A stretch of DNA of 15,358 nucleotides from Methylorubrum extorquens. GTDB taxonomy: Bacteria; Pseudomonadota; Alphaproteobacteria; Rhizobiales; Beijerinckiaceae. Positions 1 through 7,558 of the stretch are shown here, in pieces. The notes under the pieces were generated by a model. It was not told where the DNA came from. It searched no databases and was given only the letters and a program-made list of their open reading frames with translations. The position numbers and the translations under genes were made by a program. The stretch's first letter is position 1; each line of letters opens with the position of its first letter. Location of the stretch: NCBI GenBank assembly GCA_019695455.1, contig JAEUAC010000278.1:1-15358 (forward strand), read 5' to 3'.

Positions 1-1
1 G

Positions 2-694
2 CGGTGCCATGCCGCCGTCCGGGAGGTCGTGGCGTCGCTGCCCAGCCGTCGCTCCGTGCTGGTCCTCGGGTCGGGCCTCTGCCGCGACGTGCCGGTCGAC
101 CATCTGCTCGCGACCTTCGACGACGTCATCCTCGTCGACGCCGTCCATCTCCTGCCCGTGCGGCTGCGCTACGGTCGCCGGATCCGCCTCGCCGTCGCCG
201 ACCTGACCGGGATGGCGGCTTGGCTCGACGGGGAGGCCGAGGGGAGGGCCGAGCCGCTGGCGCCGTGGCACGACGATCCGCGCGTCGACCTCGTCATCTC
301 GGCCAACGTGCTGTCCCAGCTTCCGCATGCCGTCGCGCGCCGCATCGACCGCGATCCGGTCGCGGCCGACCGGGTGGGGCCTGATCCCGGGCGGCGGATC
401 GTGGCGGGGCATCTCGACGACCTCGCGCGGTTCCGGTGCCGGACGTGCCTCCTCTCCGACACGCGCTATCGCGAGGTGGACGTCGCGGGCCGCGCGCTGG
501 CCGAATGGGACCTCCTGGAGGGCGTGACCCTGCCGCCGGCGGACCGGGCGTGGGACTGGACGGTCGCCCCGCGGGGCGAACTGGACCGGACGCTCGCCTT
601 CGTCCATCGGGCGGGCGCCTGGCTGGACCTCGGCCGATCGGCGAAGGCCGACGTGGGCGCCTTCGGCGCGATGCCGCCCGCGGGCTCGGCCTGA
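2..694 (+). CDS. Partial hypothetical protein, methyltransferase-like
   Basis: I do not recognise this gene with certainty. The reading frame is open to the left edge, so the true start is probably outside the window; a GTG at 29 is a possible internal start. What is visible resembles the N-terminal half of a class I SAM-dependent methyltransferase: a hydrophobic strand followed by GSGLCRD (bases 68-88), an acidic strand end (VDAVHL), and a later DLVISANVLSQLP segment that fits the post-motif strand near the active site. The C-terminal third has a paired Cys (CRTC) and a Trp/Asp-rich stretch (RAWDWTV) that I cannot place. The gene ends 52 bases before gltX on the same strand and could be co-transcribed with it. 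The coding frame is supported by strong third-position G/C. The methyltransferase reading is an inference from motif shape only. Confidence 0.6.
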   Translation, partial: RCHAAVREVVASLPSRRSVLVLGSGLCRDVPVDHLLATFDDVILVDAVHLLPVRLRYGRRIRLAVADLTGMAAWLDGEAEGRAEPLAPWHDDPRVDLVISANVLSQLPHAVARRIDRDPVAADRVGPDPGRRIVAGHLDDLARFRCRTCLLSDTRYREVDVAGRALAEWDLLEGVTLPPADRAWDWTVAPRGELDRTLAFVHRAGAWLDLGRSAKADVGAFGAMPPAGSA

Positions 695-711
695 CGCGCG
701 CCGCCGCGCAC

Positions 712-739
712 GCGACAAGCCGGGTCGCGCGCGTTACAC
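712..739 (+). promoter_or_regulatory. Possible promoter of gltX
   Basis: GCGACA at 712-717 and TTACAC at 734-739 are separated by 16 bases and could be weak -35 and -10 elements. The gltX ATG at 747 would then lie almost at the transcription start. No Shine-Dalgarno sequence is visible before that ATG. Both boxes are poor matches, so this is a weak call. Confidence 0.2.
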
Positions 740-746
740 GCGCCGC

Positions 747-2084
747 ATGTCCGCCACGGTTCGTTTCGCGCCCTCTCCCACGGGGCTCATCCACATCGGC
801 AATGCCCGCACGGCGCTCCTGAACGCGCTGCTCGCGCGCCGGCAGGGCGGCACCTTCGTGCTCCGGTTCGACGACACCGATGCCGAGCGCTCCCGGCGCG
901 AGTACGCCGACCAGACGGAGGCGGACCTGCGATGGCTCGGAATCGAGCCGGACCGCGTCGTGCGGCAATCGGAGCGGTTGGCCCTCTACGAGGCGGTCGC
1001 CGAACGGCTGAAGGCCGAGGGGCGGCTCTACGCCTGCTACGAGACGGCGGAGGAGCTGGAGCGGCGGCGCCGGGTGCAGCTCGGACGCGGGCTGCCGCCC
1101 GTCTACGACCGAGCCGCGCTGGCGCTCTCGCCGGAGGATCGGGCGCGGCTCGAAGGGGAGGGGCGGCGGCCGCACTGGCGCTTCCGGCTCGACGCCCGGG
1201 TGGTCGCCTGGGAGGACGCCGTGCGCGGCCCGTCCCATGTGGATTGCGCGTCGCTGTCCGATCCGGTCCTCGTGCGCGAGGACGGATCCTACCTCTACAC
1301 GCTGCCCTCCGTCGCCGACGACGTCGATCTCGGCATCACGCACGTCGTCCGGGGCGAGGACCACGTCACCAACACGGGCGTGCAGATCCAGCTCTTCGAG
1401 GCGCTGGGCGGGCCCGTGCCGGTCTTCGGCCACCACAACCTGCTCACCACGGCGAGCGGCGAGGGGCTGTCGAAGCGCTCGGGCTCCCTCTCGCTCCGCA
1501 GCCTCGCCGAGGACGGCATCGAGCCGATGGCGGTCGCGTGCCTCGCCGTGCTGGTCGGGTCGTCGGATTCCGTGCGGCCCCTGCCGGACCTGGACGCGCT
1601 GGCGGCGCTCGTCGACCTGTCCCACATCTCGCGCGGGCCGGCGCGGTTCGACGAGGCCGAGCTCGAGACCCTGAACGGCAAGGTGCTGCACGCGCTGCCT
1701 TTCGCCGAGGCCGAGCCGCGGCTCCGTGCGCTCGGGATCGAGGCGGACGAGGCGTTCTGGCTCGCCGTGCGCGGCAACCTCACGCGGCTGGCGGATGCGG
1801 TCCGCTGGCGGGGCATCGTCGAGGGGCCGCTGGTTCCGCGCATCGAGGACGAGGGCTTCGCGGCCGCGGCTTCGCGGCTCCTGCCGGAGGAGCCCTGGAC
1901 CGGCGCGACCTGGGCGGCCTGGACGGCGGCCGTGAAGGCGGAGACCGGCCTCAAGGGCCGGGCGCTCTTCCTGCCGCTTCGCCTCGCCCTCACGGGCCTC
2001 GACCACGGGCCCGAACTGGCCGGGCTCCTGCCGCTGATCGGGCGGGAGAGGGCGTTGGGCCGCCTCGCCGGCGAGGTCGTCTGA
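747..2084 (+). CDS. gltX: Glutamate--tRNA ligase (GluRS)
   Basis: This enzyme charges tRNA with glutamate using ATP in the cytoplasm. It is a class I aminoacyl-tRNA synthetase. The N-terminal Rossmann fold begins with RFAPSPTG and the HIGH-type signature HIGN at residues 16-19. FDDTD at 41-45 follows, and the KMSKS-type loop is LSKRSG at 241-246, with GEDH at 203-206 in the catalytic core. The C-terminal half is the helical anticodon-binding part. At 445 residues it is slightly shorter than the roughly 470-residue enzymes of many bacteria. Alphaproteobacteria often carry two GluRS copies, one of which handles tRNA-Gln for later transamidation; the sequence alone does not tell me which one this is. 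The ATG at 747 gives the canonical N-terminus but has no clear Shine-Dalgarno. The gene converges on rimO with an 18-base gap. Confidence 0.95.
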   Translation: MSATVRFAPSPTGLIHIGNARTALLNALLARRQGGTFVLRFDDTDAERSRREYADQTEADLRWLGIEPDRVVRQSERLALYEAVAERLKAEGRLYACYETAEELERRRRVQLGRGLPPVYDRAALALSPEDRARLEGEGRRPHWRFRLDARVVAWEDAVRGPSHVDCASLSDPVLVREDGSYLYTLPSVADDVDLGITHVVRGEDHVTNTGVQIQLFEALGGPVPVFGHHNLLTTASGEGLSKRSGSLSLRSLAEDGIEPMAVACLAVLVGSSDSVRPLPDLDALAALVDLSHISRGPARFDEAELETLNGKVLHALPFAEAEPRLRALGIEADEAFWLAVRGNLTRLADAVRWRGIVEGPLVPRIEDEGFAAAASRLLPEEPWTGATWAAWTAAVKAETGLKGRALFLPLRLALTGLDHGPELAGLLPLIGRERALGRLAGEVV

Positions 2085-2102
2085 CCGCCTTCGGGCGCGC
2101 GG

Positions 2103-3443
2103 CTAGACCGCCATCCCGAACAGGTCGTGATCGTCGGCCCGGTTGATCTTCACCGTGACGATGTCGCCCTGGCGGAGCGGCCGGCGGGACGCGACGTGGA
2201 CGGTGCCGTCGATCTCGGGCGCGTCGTATTTGGACCGGCCCCGCGCGACGGCCCCCGACGCGTCGTCGATGAGGATCGGGATGCGCTGCCCGACCTTGCG
2301 GGCGAGGCGCTTGCGGCTGATCTCGGCCTGCACGGCCATGAAGCGCTTGCGCCGCTGCTCCTTCACGACATCGGGCACGATGGGGCCGAGATCGTTCGCG
2401 GGCGCACCCCGGACCGGCTCGAACGCGAAGCAGCCGACCCGGTCGAGCTTCGCCTCGCGCAGCCAGTCGAGCAGCATCTCGAAATCCGCGTCCGTCTCGC
2501 CGGGGAAGCCGACGATGAAGGTCGACCGGATGGCGAGGTCGGGCGCGATTTCGCGCCAGCGGCGGATGCGCTCGAGCGTCTTCTCCCCGTGCGCCGGCCG
2601 CTTCATCGCCCGCAGGATCTCGGGCGAGGCGTGCTGGAAGGGGATGTCGAGATAGGGGAGGATCGCGCCGTCCCGCATCAGCGGGATCACGTCGTCGACG
2701 TGCGGGTACGGGTAGACGTAGTGGAGCCGGACCCAGATGCCGAGTTCGCCGAGCGCCTCGCAGAGGTCGAAGAAGCGGGCCTTCACGGCCCGCCCGCGCC
2801 AGTCGCTCTCGGCGTAGCGGACGTCGATCCCGTAGGCGCTCGTGTCCTGCGAGACGACGAGCAGTTCCTTCACGCCGGCGGCCGCGAGCTTCTCCGCCTC
2901 GCGCAGCACGTCGGCCGCCGGCCGGCTGACGAGGTCGCCGCGCAGCTTCGGAATGATGCAGAAGGAACAGCGGTGATTGCAGCCCTCCGAGATCTTCAGG
3001 TAGCTGAAGTGGCGCGGCGTGAGCTTCAGGCCCTGCGGCGGCACGAGGTCGAGGAACGGATCGTGCTTCGGCGGAACCGCCCGGTGCACGGCGTCCATGA
3101 CGCTCTCGTATTGCTGCGGCCCCGTGATGGAGAGGACGTCGGGGAAGCGCTCGCGGATGCTGTCGGGCTCGGCGCCCATGCAGCCCGTGACGATCACGCG
3201 GCCGTTCTGGGCCATCGCCTCGCCGATGGCGCCGAGCGATTCGGCCTTGGCAGAATCGAGGAACCCGCACGTGTTCACGATGACCACGTCGGCCCCGTCG
3301 TGGCGCTTCGAGAGCTCGTAGCCCTCGGCGCGGAGCTTGGTGACGATCCGCTCGGAATCGACCAGCGCCTTGGGGCAGCCGAGCGACACGAACGAAATCC
3401 TGGGCGCCGGCTTGTCCGCCGCCTCTGCCGGTCCCTGCATCAT
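2103..3443 (-). CDS. rimO: Ribosomal protein uS12 methylthiotransferase RimO
   Basis: RimO adds a methylthio group to the conserved aspartate of ribosomal protein S12 using S-adenosylmethionine and two 4Fe-4S clusters. All three expected parts are present in the 446-residue product. The N-terminal MTTase domain carries cluster cysteines C23 (SLGCPK), C59 (NTCGF) and C88 (TGCMG). The radical-SAM domain carries CNHRCSFC with C155, C159 and C162. A TRAM domain occupies the last 65 or so residues and ends in DHDLFGMAV. The SLGCPK and DHDLFG signatures favour RimO over the tRNA enzyme MiaB. The first ATG of an ATGATG pair is chosen: it overlaps the stop of the upstream gene as ATGA and has a GGGACAGG-type purine stretch before it, so the two genes are probably translationally coupled. 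RimO homologues are usually about 440 residues, which fits. Confidence 0.96.
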   Translation of the reverse strand: MMQGPAEAADKPAPRISFVSLGCPKALVDSERIVTKLRAEGYELSKRHDGADVVIVNTCGFLDSAKAESLGAIGEAMAQNGRVIVTGCMGAEPDSIRERFPDVLSITGPQQYESVMDAVHRAVPPKHDPFLDLVPPQGLKLTPRHFSYLKISEGCNHRCSFCIIPKLRGDLVSRPAADVLREAEKLAAAGVKELLVVSQDTSAYGIDVRYAESDWRGRAVKARFFDLCEALGELGIWVRLHYVYPYPHVDDVIPLMRDGAILPYLDIPFQHASPEILRAMKRPAHGEKTLERIRRWREIAPDLAIRSTFIVGFPGETDADFEMLLDWLREAKLDRVGCFAFEPVRGAPANDLGPIVPDVVKEQRRKRFMAVQAEISRKRLARKVGQRIPILIDDASGAVARGRSKYDAPEIDGTVHVASRRPLRQGDIVTVKINRADDHDLFGMAV

Positions 3444-3952
3444 CCTGTCCCGTCGTTCGACCGGTCCGGCACCACCGTGAGCGGGGTGTCGGACCGCCAC
3501 TCCTCGGTGTCGTCGCCACGACCCGTCTCGCGCATCGCCATGAGGAAGCGGCCCGGCCGCTCGAGCGCGAAGAGCGGGGCATGCCACAAACCGGCCGGAT
3601 AGAGAAATGGTGTGCCCGGCCGCATCCTGAAAGCCTCCGCCGCGGCGAGAGCCGGACGCCCGTCGGGACCCGCCGGCGCGACGACCGCCAGCGCGTCCTC
3701 TCCGTCGAGCGCCAGGAAGGCCTGGTCGCTGAAGGGGTGCCGCTCCCAGACGGCGATCGCGACGGGCCAGTCCGATCCGGCGAGGTCGTAGCGCGCGAGG
3801 ATCGCCCGGCCGTCCCCCTCGATCGTCGCGAGATCCACCCGGCGGCCGCGCCCCTCGTTGACCGGCCGTCCCCCGCCGGGCGGCGCGGATCGGATCAGGC
3901 GCGTGCCGCCCGGCTCGAACGCGGTCGCCTCGATGGTGCGGGTCGTCGGCAT
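3440..3952 (-). CDS. allA: Ureidoglycolate lyase-like protein
   Basis: Ureidoglycolate lyase cleaves ureidoglycolate to glyoxylate and urea at the end of allantoin (purine) catabolism. The 170-residue product has the family length. It contains two recognisable blocks: WERHPFSDQAFLAL at residues 69-82, matching the ERHP..SQAF block, and GLWHAPLFAL at 121-130, matching the G.WHHPL block of this cupin-like fold. In the second block the usual second His is Ala (WHAPL), so activity is not assured. The ATG at 3952 is chosen because it gives the family-like N-terminus and lies about 25 bases downstream of a possible promoter; the frame is open further upstream, but that part is composition-biased. 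No allantoinase or allantoicase gene is nearby. The gene overlaps rimO by 4 bases, an unexpected partner. It could be a ureidoglycolate lyase superfamily member with another substrate. Confidence 0.75.
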   Translation of the reverse strand: MPTTRTIEATAFEPGGTRLIRSAPPGGGRPVNEGRGRRVDLATIEGDGRAILARYDLAGSDWPVAIAVWERHPFSDQAFLALDGEDALAVVAPAGPDGRPALAAAEAFRMRPGTPFLYPAGLWHAPLFALERPGRFLMAMRETGRGDDTEEWRSDTPLTVVPDRSNDGTG

Positions 3953-3977
3953 GGCGTGATCCGGTCGCGATGGGGCC

Positions 3978-4005
3978 GGCATAGGCCGTCCTGGCCGGAG
4001 GACAA
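3978..4005 (-). promoter_or_regulatory. Possible sigma-70 promoter for allA-rimO
   Basis: On the minus strand, TTGTCC (4005-4000) and TATGCC (3983-3978) are separated by 16 bases. They would place the transcription start near 3971, about 19 bases before the chosen ATG at 3952. The match is moderate. It agrees with the short start of the ureidoglycolate lyase-like gene. Confidence 0.35.
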
Positions 4006-4085
4006 GGGCGGGCGGGCGCGCGACGGGAGCGGGGCGACCGGAAGGGCGCTGGCCCTCAAGCCCCATCCGTGCACATGTCGCACGC

Positions 4086-4298
4086 ATGAACGGCACCACC
4101 ATCTTGGTCCTGCTCGGGGCCGTCGCGATCGGTCTCGGGGGCGGCTACGCCATCGTCGAGGGCTGGCTGCCCTGGGAGCTCGCGCTCGCCGCGCTCCTGG
4201 CCGGGCTGGCCTACCTGATCTACCGCATCCGGGCGCAGGTCCGCGAGGTCGTGGCGACCCAGTCCCGGCGGCTCCGCCGCAAGAAGGCGCCGAGCTGA
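4086..4298 (+). CDS. Small two-helix membrane protein, unknown function
   Basis: This 70-residue protein is not one I can name. Residues about 4-24 and 31-47 form two hydrophobic helices separated by a short GWLPWE loop. They are followed by a strongly basic tail (RRLRRKK, about residues 61-67) that should stay in the cytoplasm under the positive-inside rule, which would place both termini inside. The coding frame is supported by the clean hydrophobic pattern and by its position in a gap between two minus-strand genes, where no other frame makes sense. The ATG at 4086 follows a weak, non-canonical ribosome-binding region. It is divergent from the ureidoglycolate lyase-like gene (133-base gap) and converges on the CinA-domain gene (40-base gap). 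The function cannot be inferred from context. Confidence 0.7.
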   Translation: MNGTTILVLLGAVAIGLGGGYAIVEGWLPWELALAALLAGLAYLIYRIRAQVREVVATQSRRLRRKKAPS

Positions 4299-4338
4299 CC
4301 GCAGCCCGAGAGGGGGAGCCTTTCGAGGGTCCCGGACC

Positions 4339-4818
4339 TCACCCGAGACGCGCCTCCAGGGCGGCCAGGGCCGCGACCGCGAAGGCGTCCATGTTGGCGG
4401 CGCGGTCCGTCGAGCGCGTCTCCAGGGTCTCGACGTGCCGGACCGGCCCGGCCAGCGCGATGCAGCTGTGTCCGGCCGCATCGCCGTAGCGGTTGCCGTC
4501 CGGCCCCGCCGCGCCCGTCTCGGCCAGGCCCCAGCTGGTGCCGAGCTGCTCCCTGACGCGGGCGGCGAGAAGTTCGGCGTAGGGCTCGGACGAGGACCTG
4601 AGCCCCGCCATGCGGTCCGCACCGATGCCCAGGAACGCCTCGCGGGCCCTGACCGTGTAGACGACGGCGCCGCCGATGAAGAAGCGCGAGGCGCCCGGCA
4701 CGGCGAGCAGCGCGGCCGCGATCAGGCCGCCGGCCGAGGATTCCACGACGCCGACCGTCTCCCGGCGGGCGACGAGGCGCGCGGCGACGCGGCCTGCGAT
4801 GGTGGCGAGTGCGGACAT
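4339..4818 (-). CDS. CinA C-terminal domain protein (PncC-like)
   Basis: This is a stand-alone version of the domain found at the C-terminus of CinA. Canonical members hydrolyse nicotinamide mononucleotide to nicotinate mononucleotide and ammonia in NAD recycling. The 159-residue length fits a single domain. The nucleophile block reads ESSAGG at residues 26-31, against ESCTGG in classical members, and is followed by the family pattern G..VY and LGIG (50-66). GLAETGAAGPDG at 97-108 matches the second conserved block. In the Y-S-N-x-x-K segment the usual Lys position is Arg59 (YTVRAR), so NMN deamidase activity is uncertain. The ATG at 4818 starts 20 bases after the stop of the dadA-like gene, so the two genes are probably one transcript. 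A much longer open frame reaches upstream through the dadA-like gene but is a shadow of it. Confidence 0.85.
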   Translation of the reverse strand: MSALATIAGRVAARLVARRETVGVVESSAGGLIAAALLAVPGASRFFIGGAVVYTVRAREAFLGIGADRMAGLRSSSEPYAELLAARVREQLGTSWGLAETGAAGPDGNRYGDAAGHSCIALAGPVRHVETLETRSTDRAANMDAFAVAALAALEARLG

Positions 4819-4838
4819 GGCGGGGCTGCGGGGACGCG

Positions 4839-6101
4839 TCAGGGCAGGAGGCGGAAGCGGCGGGCTCGGAACGGCTCGAGCGGGATGCCGGGGGACCGCC
4901 GGGCGAGGATGTCGGCCACGATCTGCCCGGTGATCGGGCCGGCCGCCAGCCCGACATGGCCGTGGCCGAAGGCGTGGACGATGTCGGGGCTGCGCGAGGC
5001 GGGGCCGAGCACGGGCAGGCCGTCCGGCGTCGAGGGACGGCAGCCCATCCAGCGGCTCGCGGCCGGCTGGCCGGCGAGGTCCGGCCAGGTCCGGCGGAGA
5101 TGGCCGAGGAGGATGTCGGCCCGCCGCCAGTCGGGAGCGGCGTCCGGGTGGGCGAGCTCCACCTGTCCGGCGGCGCGGAGCCCGGCCCGGGTCGGCGTGT
5201 TCGCCATCTTGCCGTCGCTCGGCATCACGGGGCCGCGCGCGCCCGCGCTGCCGGCCGGCACGACGACGTGGTAGCCGCGTTCGGCCGCGAGGCTGACCCG
5301 GTCGCCCGCCTCCCGAGCGAGCGGCGCCGAGCGGATTCCGGCCGCGATGACGGCGCGGTCGCAGGCGATCGGGCCCGAATCGGTTCCGACCGCCCGCAGG
5401 CGTCCGTCCTCGATGGCGAAACCGAGAGCCCGCCCCGTGCCGAGCGTCGCGCCGAGCGTCGCGGCGTGGCCGGCGAGCGCGGCCACGTAGGCCCCGGGGT
5501 CCGGGCAATGCGCGCCGGCCGCGACGTGGACGCCGAACCGGTAGCGCGCCGCGAGAGCGGGCTCCCGCGCCCGCAAGGCCGCCTCGTCCAGCTCCTCCCA
5601 GGCCAGCCCGGACGCGCGGCGCAGCCGCCAGGCGAGAGCCTCGGCCTCGAACGCGCGCCGGTCGGGATAGGCGTAGAGTAGCCCCTCGCGTCGGACCATG
5701 TCGGCACAGTCCGCCTCGGCCGCGAGATCGGCATGCCGGTCGGGTGCGTCGGCGAGCAGCGTCGCGAGATTCCGCGCGGTCGTCTCGACCCGGGGGACCG
5801 TGGAGCCGGCGAGCACGAAGCGGAGCAGCCAGGGCGCGAGCGACGGCAGCGAGGACGGCCGGATCGTGAGCGGCCCGGACGCGTCGAGGAGGAAGCCCGG
5901 CACCTTCCGCCAGAGGCCCGGCATGGACATCGGCACGACGGAGGCCGGGCTGATCCAGGCGCCGTTGCCGAAGCTCGCCGCCTGCGCACCGCCCGGCGGG
6001 CCCGGATCGAGGATCGTCACGCGGCACCCGTCGCGCAGCAGCGCGATCGCGGTCGCGACGCCCACGATCCCGGCTCCGATCACGACGACATGGTGCTGCA
6101 A
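4839..6101 (-). CDS. dadA: FAD-dependent D-amino acid dehydrogenase family protein
   Basis: This 420-residue flavoprotein belongs to the DAO/DadA family, which oxidises D-amino acids or related amines to 2-oxo acids and passes electrons to the respiratory chain at the inner membrane. The N-terminal FAD-binding fold starts at once with VVVIGAGIVG, glycines at 9, 11 and 14, and an acidic residue D32 at the end of strand 2 that should bind the ribose. SFGNGAW at 43-49 is typical of DadA. Near the C-terminus, RWMGCRPSTPDGLPVLGP and HAFGHGHVGL are the second FAD-binding signature. The start is a TTG supported by a strong GAGGGAGGG ribosome-binding site; no in-frame ATG would keep the FAD motif intact. 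The gene is followed by a CinA-domain gene 20 bases later. The exact substrate cannot be read from sequence, so the symbol is by family only. Confidence 0.85.
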   Translation of the reverse strand: MQHHVVVIGAGIVGVATAIALLRDGCRVTILDPGPPGGAQAASFGNGAWISPASVVPMSMPGLWRKVPGFLLDASGPLTIRPSSLPSLAPWLLRFVLAGSTVPRVETTARNLATLLADAPDRHADLAAEADCADMVRREGLLYAYPDRRAFEAEALAWRLRRASGLAWEELDEAALRAREPALAARYRFGVHVAAGAHCPDPGAYVAALAGHAATLGATLGTGRALGFAIEDGRLRAVGTDSGPIACDRAVIAAGIRSAPLAREAGDRVSLAAERGYHVVVPAGSAGARGPVMPSDGKMANTPTRAGLRAAGQVELAHPDAAPDWRRADILLGHLRRTWPDLAGQPAASRWMGCRPSTPDGLPVLGPASRSPDIVHAFGHGHVGLAAGPITGQIVADILARRSPGIPLEPFRARRFRLLP

Positions 6102-6107
6102 GCGCGG

Positions 6108-6116
6108 CCCTCCCTC
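6108..6116 (-). promoter_or_regulatory. Ribosome-binding site fixing the TTG start of dadA
   Basis: The minus strand reads GAGGGAGGG here, six bases before the TTG start at 6101. It is among the strongest Shine-Dalgarno matches in the window. It decides the start in favour of the rare TTG codon directly ahead of the FAD-binding motif. Confidence 0.75.
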
Positions 6117-6151
6117 GGGGGCGATCCTACAATCGGCGTCGCCGGGCCGCC

Positions 6152-6748
6152 ATGCCGGGGCGTGACGGCGCGTCGCGGACCCGCTATGGGCCGGGCGTGC
6201 TTCCCTCCGTCGACGCCCTCGCCGACCTCCTCGCCGCCACAGGCCGCGGCGACCGAGCCGCGTTTCGGGCCCTGTACGAGCGGACGGCCGCGAAACTTCT
6301 CGGCGTGACGCTGCGTATCCTCAGGGATCGGGCGAGCGCGGAGGACGTCTTGCAGGACGTGTACCTGCGGGTCTGGCAGAATGCGGCGGGCTATTCGGTG
6401 GCGTCCGGCCGTCCCATGACCTGGATGATCACCATTGCCCGCAACCGCGCGATCGACGTCGTGCGGCAACGCCGGGACTCCGTCGCCTCGCAGGATTCGG
6501 AGGGCCGAGACCTGCTCGACGCCGTTCCCGACCCTCAGGACGAGGGCGCGGCCTTCGAGGCCGCCGACCGGCTCAGGCTCTGCCTGGACCGGCTCGATCC
6601 CGCGCATCGCGACTGCTTCCTGGATGCGTATCACCAGGGCTATTCGCGCGAGGAGCTCGCGATCCGCTACGATCGCCCGGTGAACACCATTAAGACCTGG
6701 CTTCATCGCAGCGCCGGGGCGCTCCGCACCTGCCTGGGCGACCGATGA
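6152..6748 (+). CDS. ECF-type RNA polymerase sigma factor (SigK-like)
   Basis: This is a group 4 (ECF) sigma factor, which directs RNA polymerase to a small set of promoters when its anti-sigma factor releases it. Only regions 2 and 4 are present. Region 2 spans about residues 36-107, with AEDVLQDVYLRVWQ (63-76) and the promoter-melting segment PMTWMITIARNRAIDVVRQ (88-106). Region 4 spans about 137-193, with a helix-turn-helix around SREELAIRY and NTIKTWLHR. The stop overlaps the start of an RskA-type anti-sigma gene as ATGA, which is diagnostic of a co-expressed pair. The start is uncertain: ATG at 6152 gives 198 residues, while a GTG at 6197 removes a basic, poorly structured 15-residue lead; neither has a clear ribosome-binding site. 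The gene is divergent from dadA with 50 bases between them. Confidence 0.93.
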   Translation: MPGRDGASRTRYGPGVLPSVDALADLLAATGRGDRAAFRALYERTAAKLLGVTLRILRDRASAEDVLQDVYLRVWQNAAGYSVASGRPMTWMITIARNRAIDVVRQRRDSVASQDSEGRDLLDAVPDPQDEGAAFEAADRLRLCLDRLDPAHRDCFLDAYHQGYSREELAIRYDRPVNTIKTWLHRSAGALRTCLGDR

Positions 6749-7461
6749 GCGCCGCCGACCCGCATCCGCGGGACGCCGAGGCGCTCGACTACGTGCTGGG
6801 CGTCATGGGCCGCGACGAGCGGCGGGCCTTCGAGGACGACCTCGCGGCCGACGCGGCTCTCGCGGCCGCGACGGGCTGGTGGCAGGAGCGCCTCGCGCCG
6901 CTGTCGCTGGCGGTGCCGTCCGTCGAGCCGTCGCCCGCGCTGCGGGAGCGCATCGAGGCCGCCATCGCGGCGCGGGCGGCGCCGAACGTCGTGGACCTGT
7001 CCTCGCTCGAGATGCTGCGGCTGCGCCGGTCGCGCGGGCTCTGGCGCGCCGCGACGGTGGCCGCCGGCGCGCTCGCGGCCGCCCTCGCGATCTGGATCGC
7101 CGTGCCGCGCCCCGAGCGCATGACGGGCCTCGTCGCCGTCGTGAACCGCACCGGCGACCTGCCGGCCCTGATCGTCCGGGTCGATCCGGTGGGCCGCATG
7201 GTCCAGGTCCGCAGCGTGGCGTCGGAGACGCCGAGCGGGCACAGCCTCGAGCTGTGGGCGGTCGCCGCCGGCGGACGGCCGCGATCGCTCGGCGTCCTGC
7301 CGCGCGAGGGGCTGGTCCGCATGCCGATGCCGGCCGGCCGGGACGGGCTGACGGACGGCGTGACGCTCGCCGTGTCCGTGGAACCGCCCGCCGGGTCCCC
7401 GACGGGGGCGCCCACGGGGCCCGTCGTCTATTCGGGCAAGCTCGTCCCCGACATGCCGTGA
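6745..7461 (+). CDS. RskA-type membrane anti-sigma factor
   Basis: This 238-residue protein should hold the preceding ECF sigma factor inactive at the inner membrane. The N-terminal cytoplasmic part (residues 1-95) has the family pattern ALDYVLGVM...RRAFE...LAADAALA followed by WWQERLAPL, the short helical sigma-binding domain of RskA-like proteins. It has no Cys or His zinc motif, so it is not a ChrR/RsrA-type zinc anti-sigma factor. One transmembrane helix runs from about 101 to 120. The remaining periplasmic part ends in the RskA C-terminal domain, with GHSLELWAV and SLGVL. Members are often inactivated by regulated proteolysis, so periplasmic sensing and stepwise cleavage is the natural model here, by analogy only. 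Start and stop are secure because of the ATGA overlap with the sigma gene. Confidence 0.9.
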   Translation: MSAADPHPRDAEALDYVLGVMGRDERRAFEDDLAADAALAAATGWWQERLAPLSLAVPSVEPSPALRERIEAAIAARAAPNVVDLSSLEMLRLRRSRGLWRAATVAAGALAAALAIWIAVPRPERMTGLVAVVNRTGDLPALIVRVDPVGRMVQVRSVASETPSGHSLELWAVAAGGRPRSLGVLPREGLVRMPMPAGRDGLTDGVTLAVSVEPPAGSPTGAPTGPVVYSGKLVPDMP

Positions 7462-7511
7462 CGCCGCGGCGGGCCGCCTCGGCCCGCGACCGCGTCCTCG
7501 CCCGAAACGAA

Positions 7512-7536
7512 AAAGGCCGCCCCGAGGGCGGCCTTT
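7512..7536. terminator. Bidirectional hairpin terminator
   Basis: AAAGGCCGCCC (7512-7522) pairs perfectly with GGGCGGCCTTT (7526-7536) around a 3-base loop, giving an 11-bp stem. A-rich and T-rich bases flank it on the two sides, so it can act in both directions. It lies between the convergent anti-sigma and fasciclin genes and probably ends both transcripts. Confidence 0.85.
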
Positions 7537-7558
7537 CGTCTCTGCCGGATGGGTCGGA

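Noticed and set aside
294..2006. 570-codon open frame antisense to gltX
   Set aside because: Arg/Pro/Gly-rich translation with no domain; a GC-rich shadow of gltX, which has all its signatures on the other strand.
2063..2076. 14-base palindrome CCTCGCCGGCGAGG as a gltX terminator
   Set aside because: It is within the last codons of gltX with no loop and no T-tract; likely codon bias.
2127..3602. 491-codon open frame antisense to rimO
   Set aside because: Low-complexity charged translation; rimO on the minus strand explains the DNA.
4819..6027. Upstream extension of the CinA-domain frame as a large fusion protein
   Set aside because: The extension is the out-of-frame shadow of the dadA-like gene; the domain start at 4818 is complete by itself.
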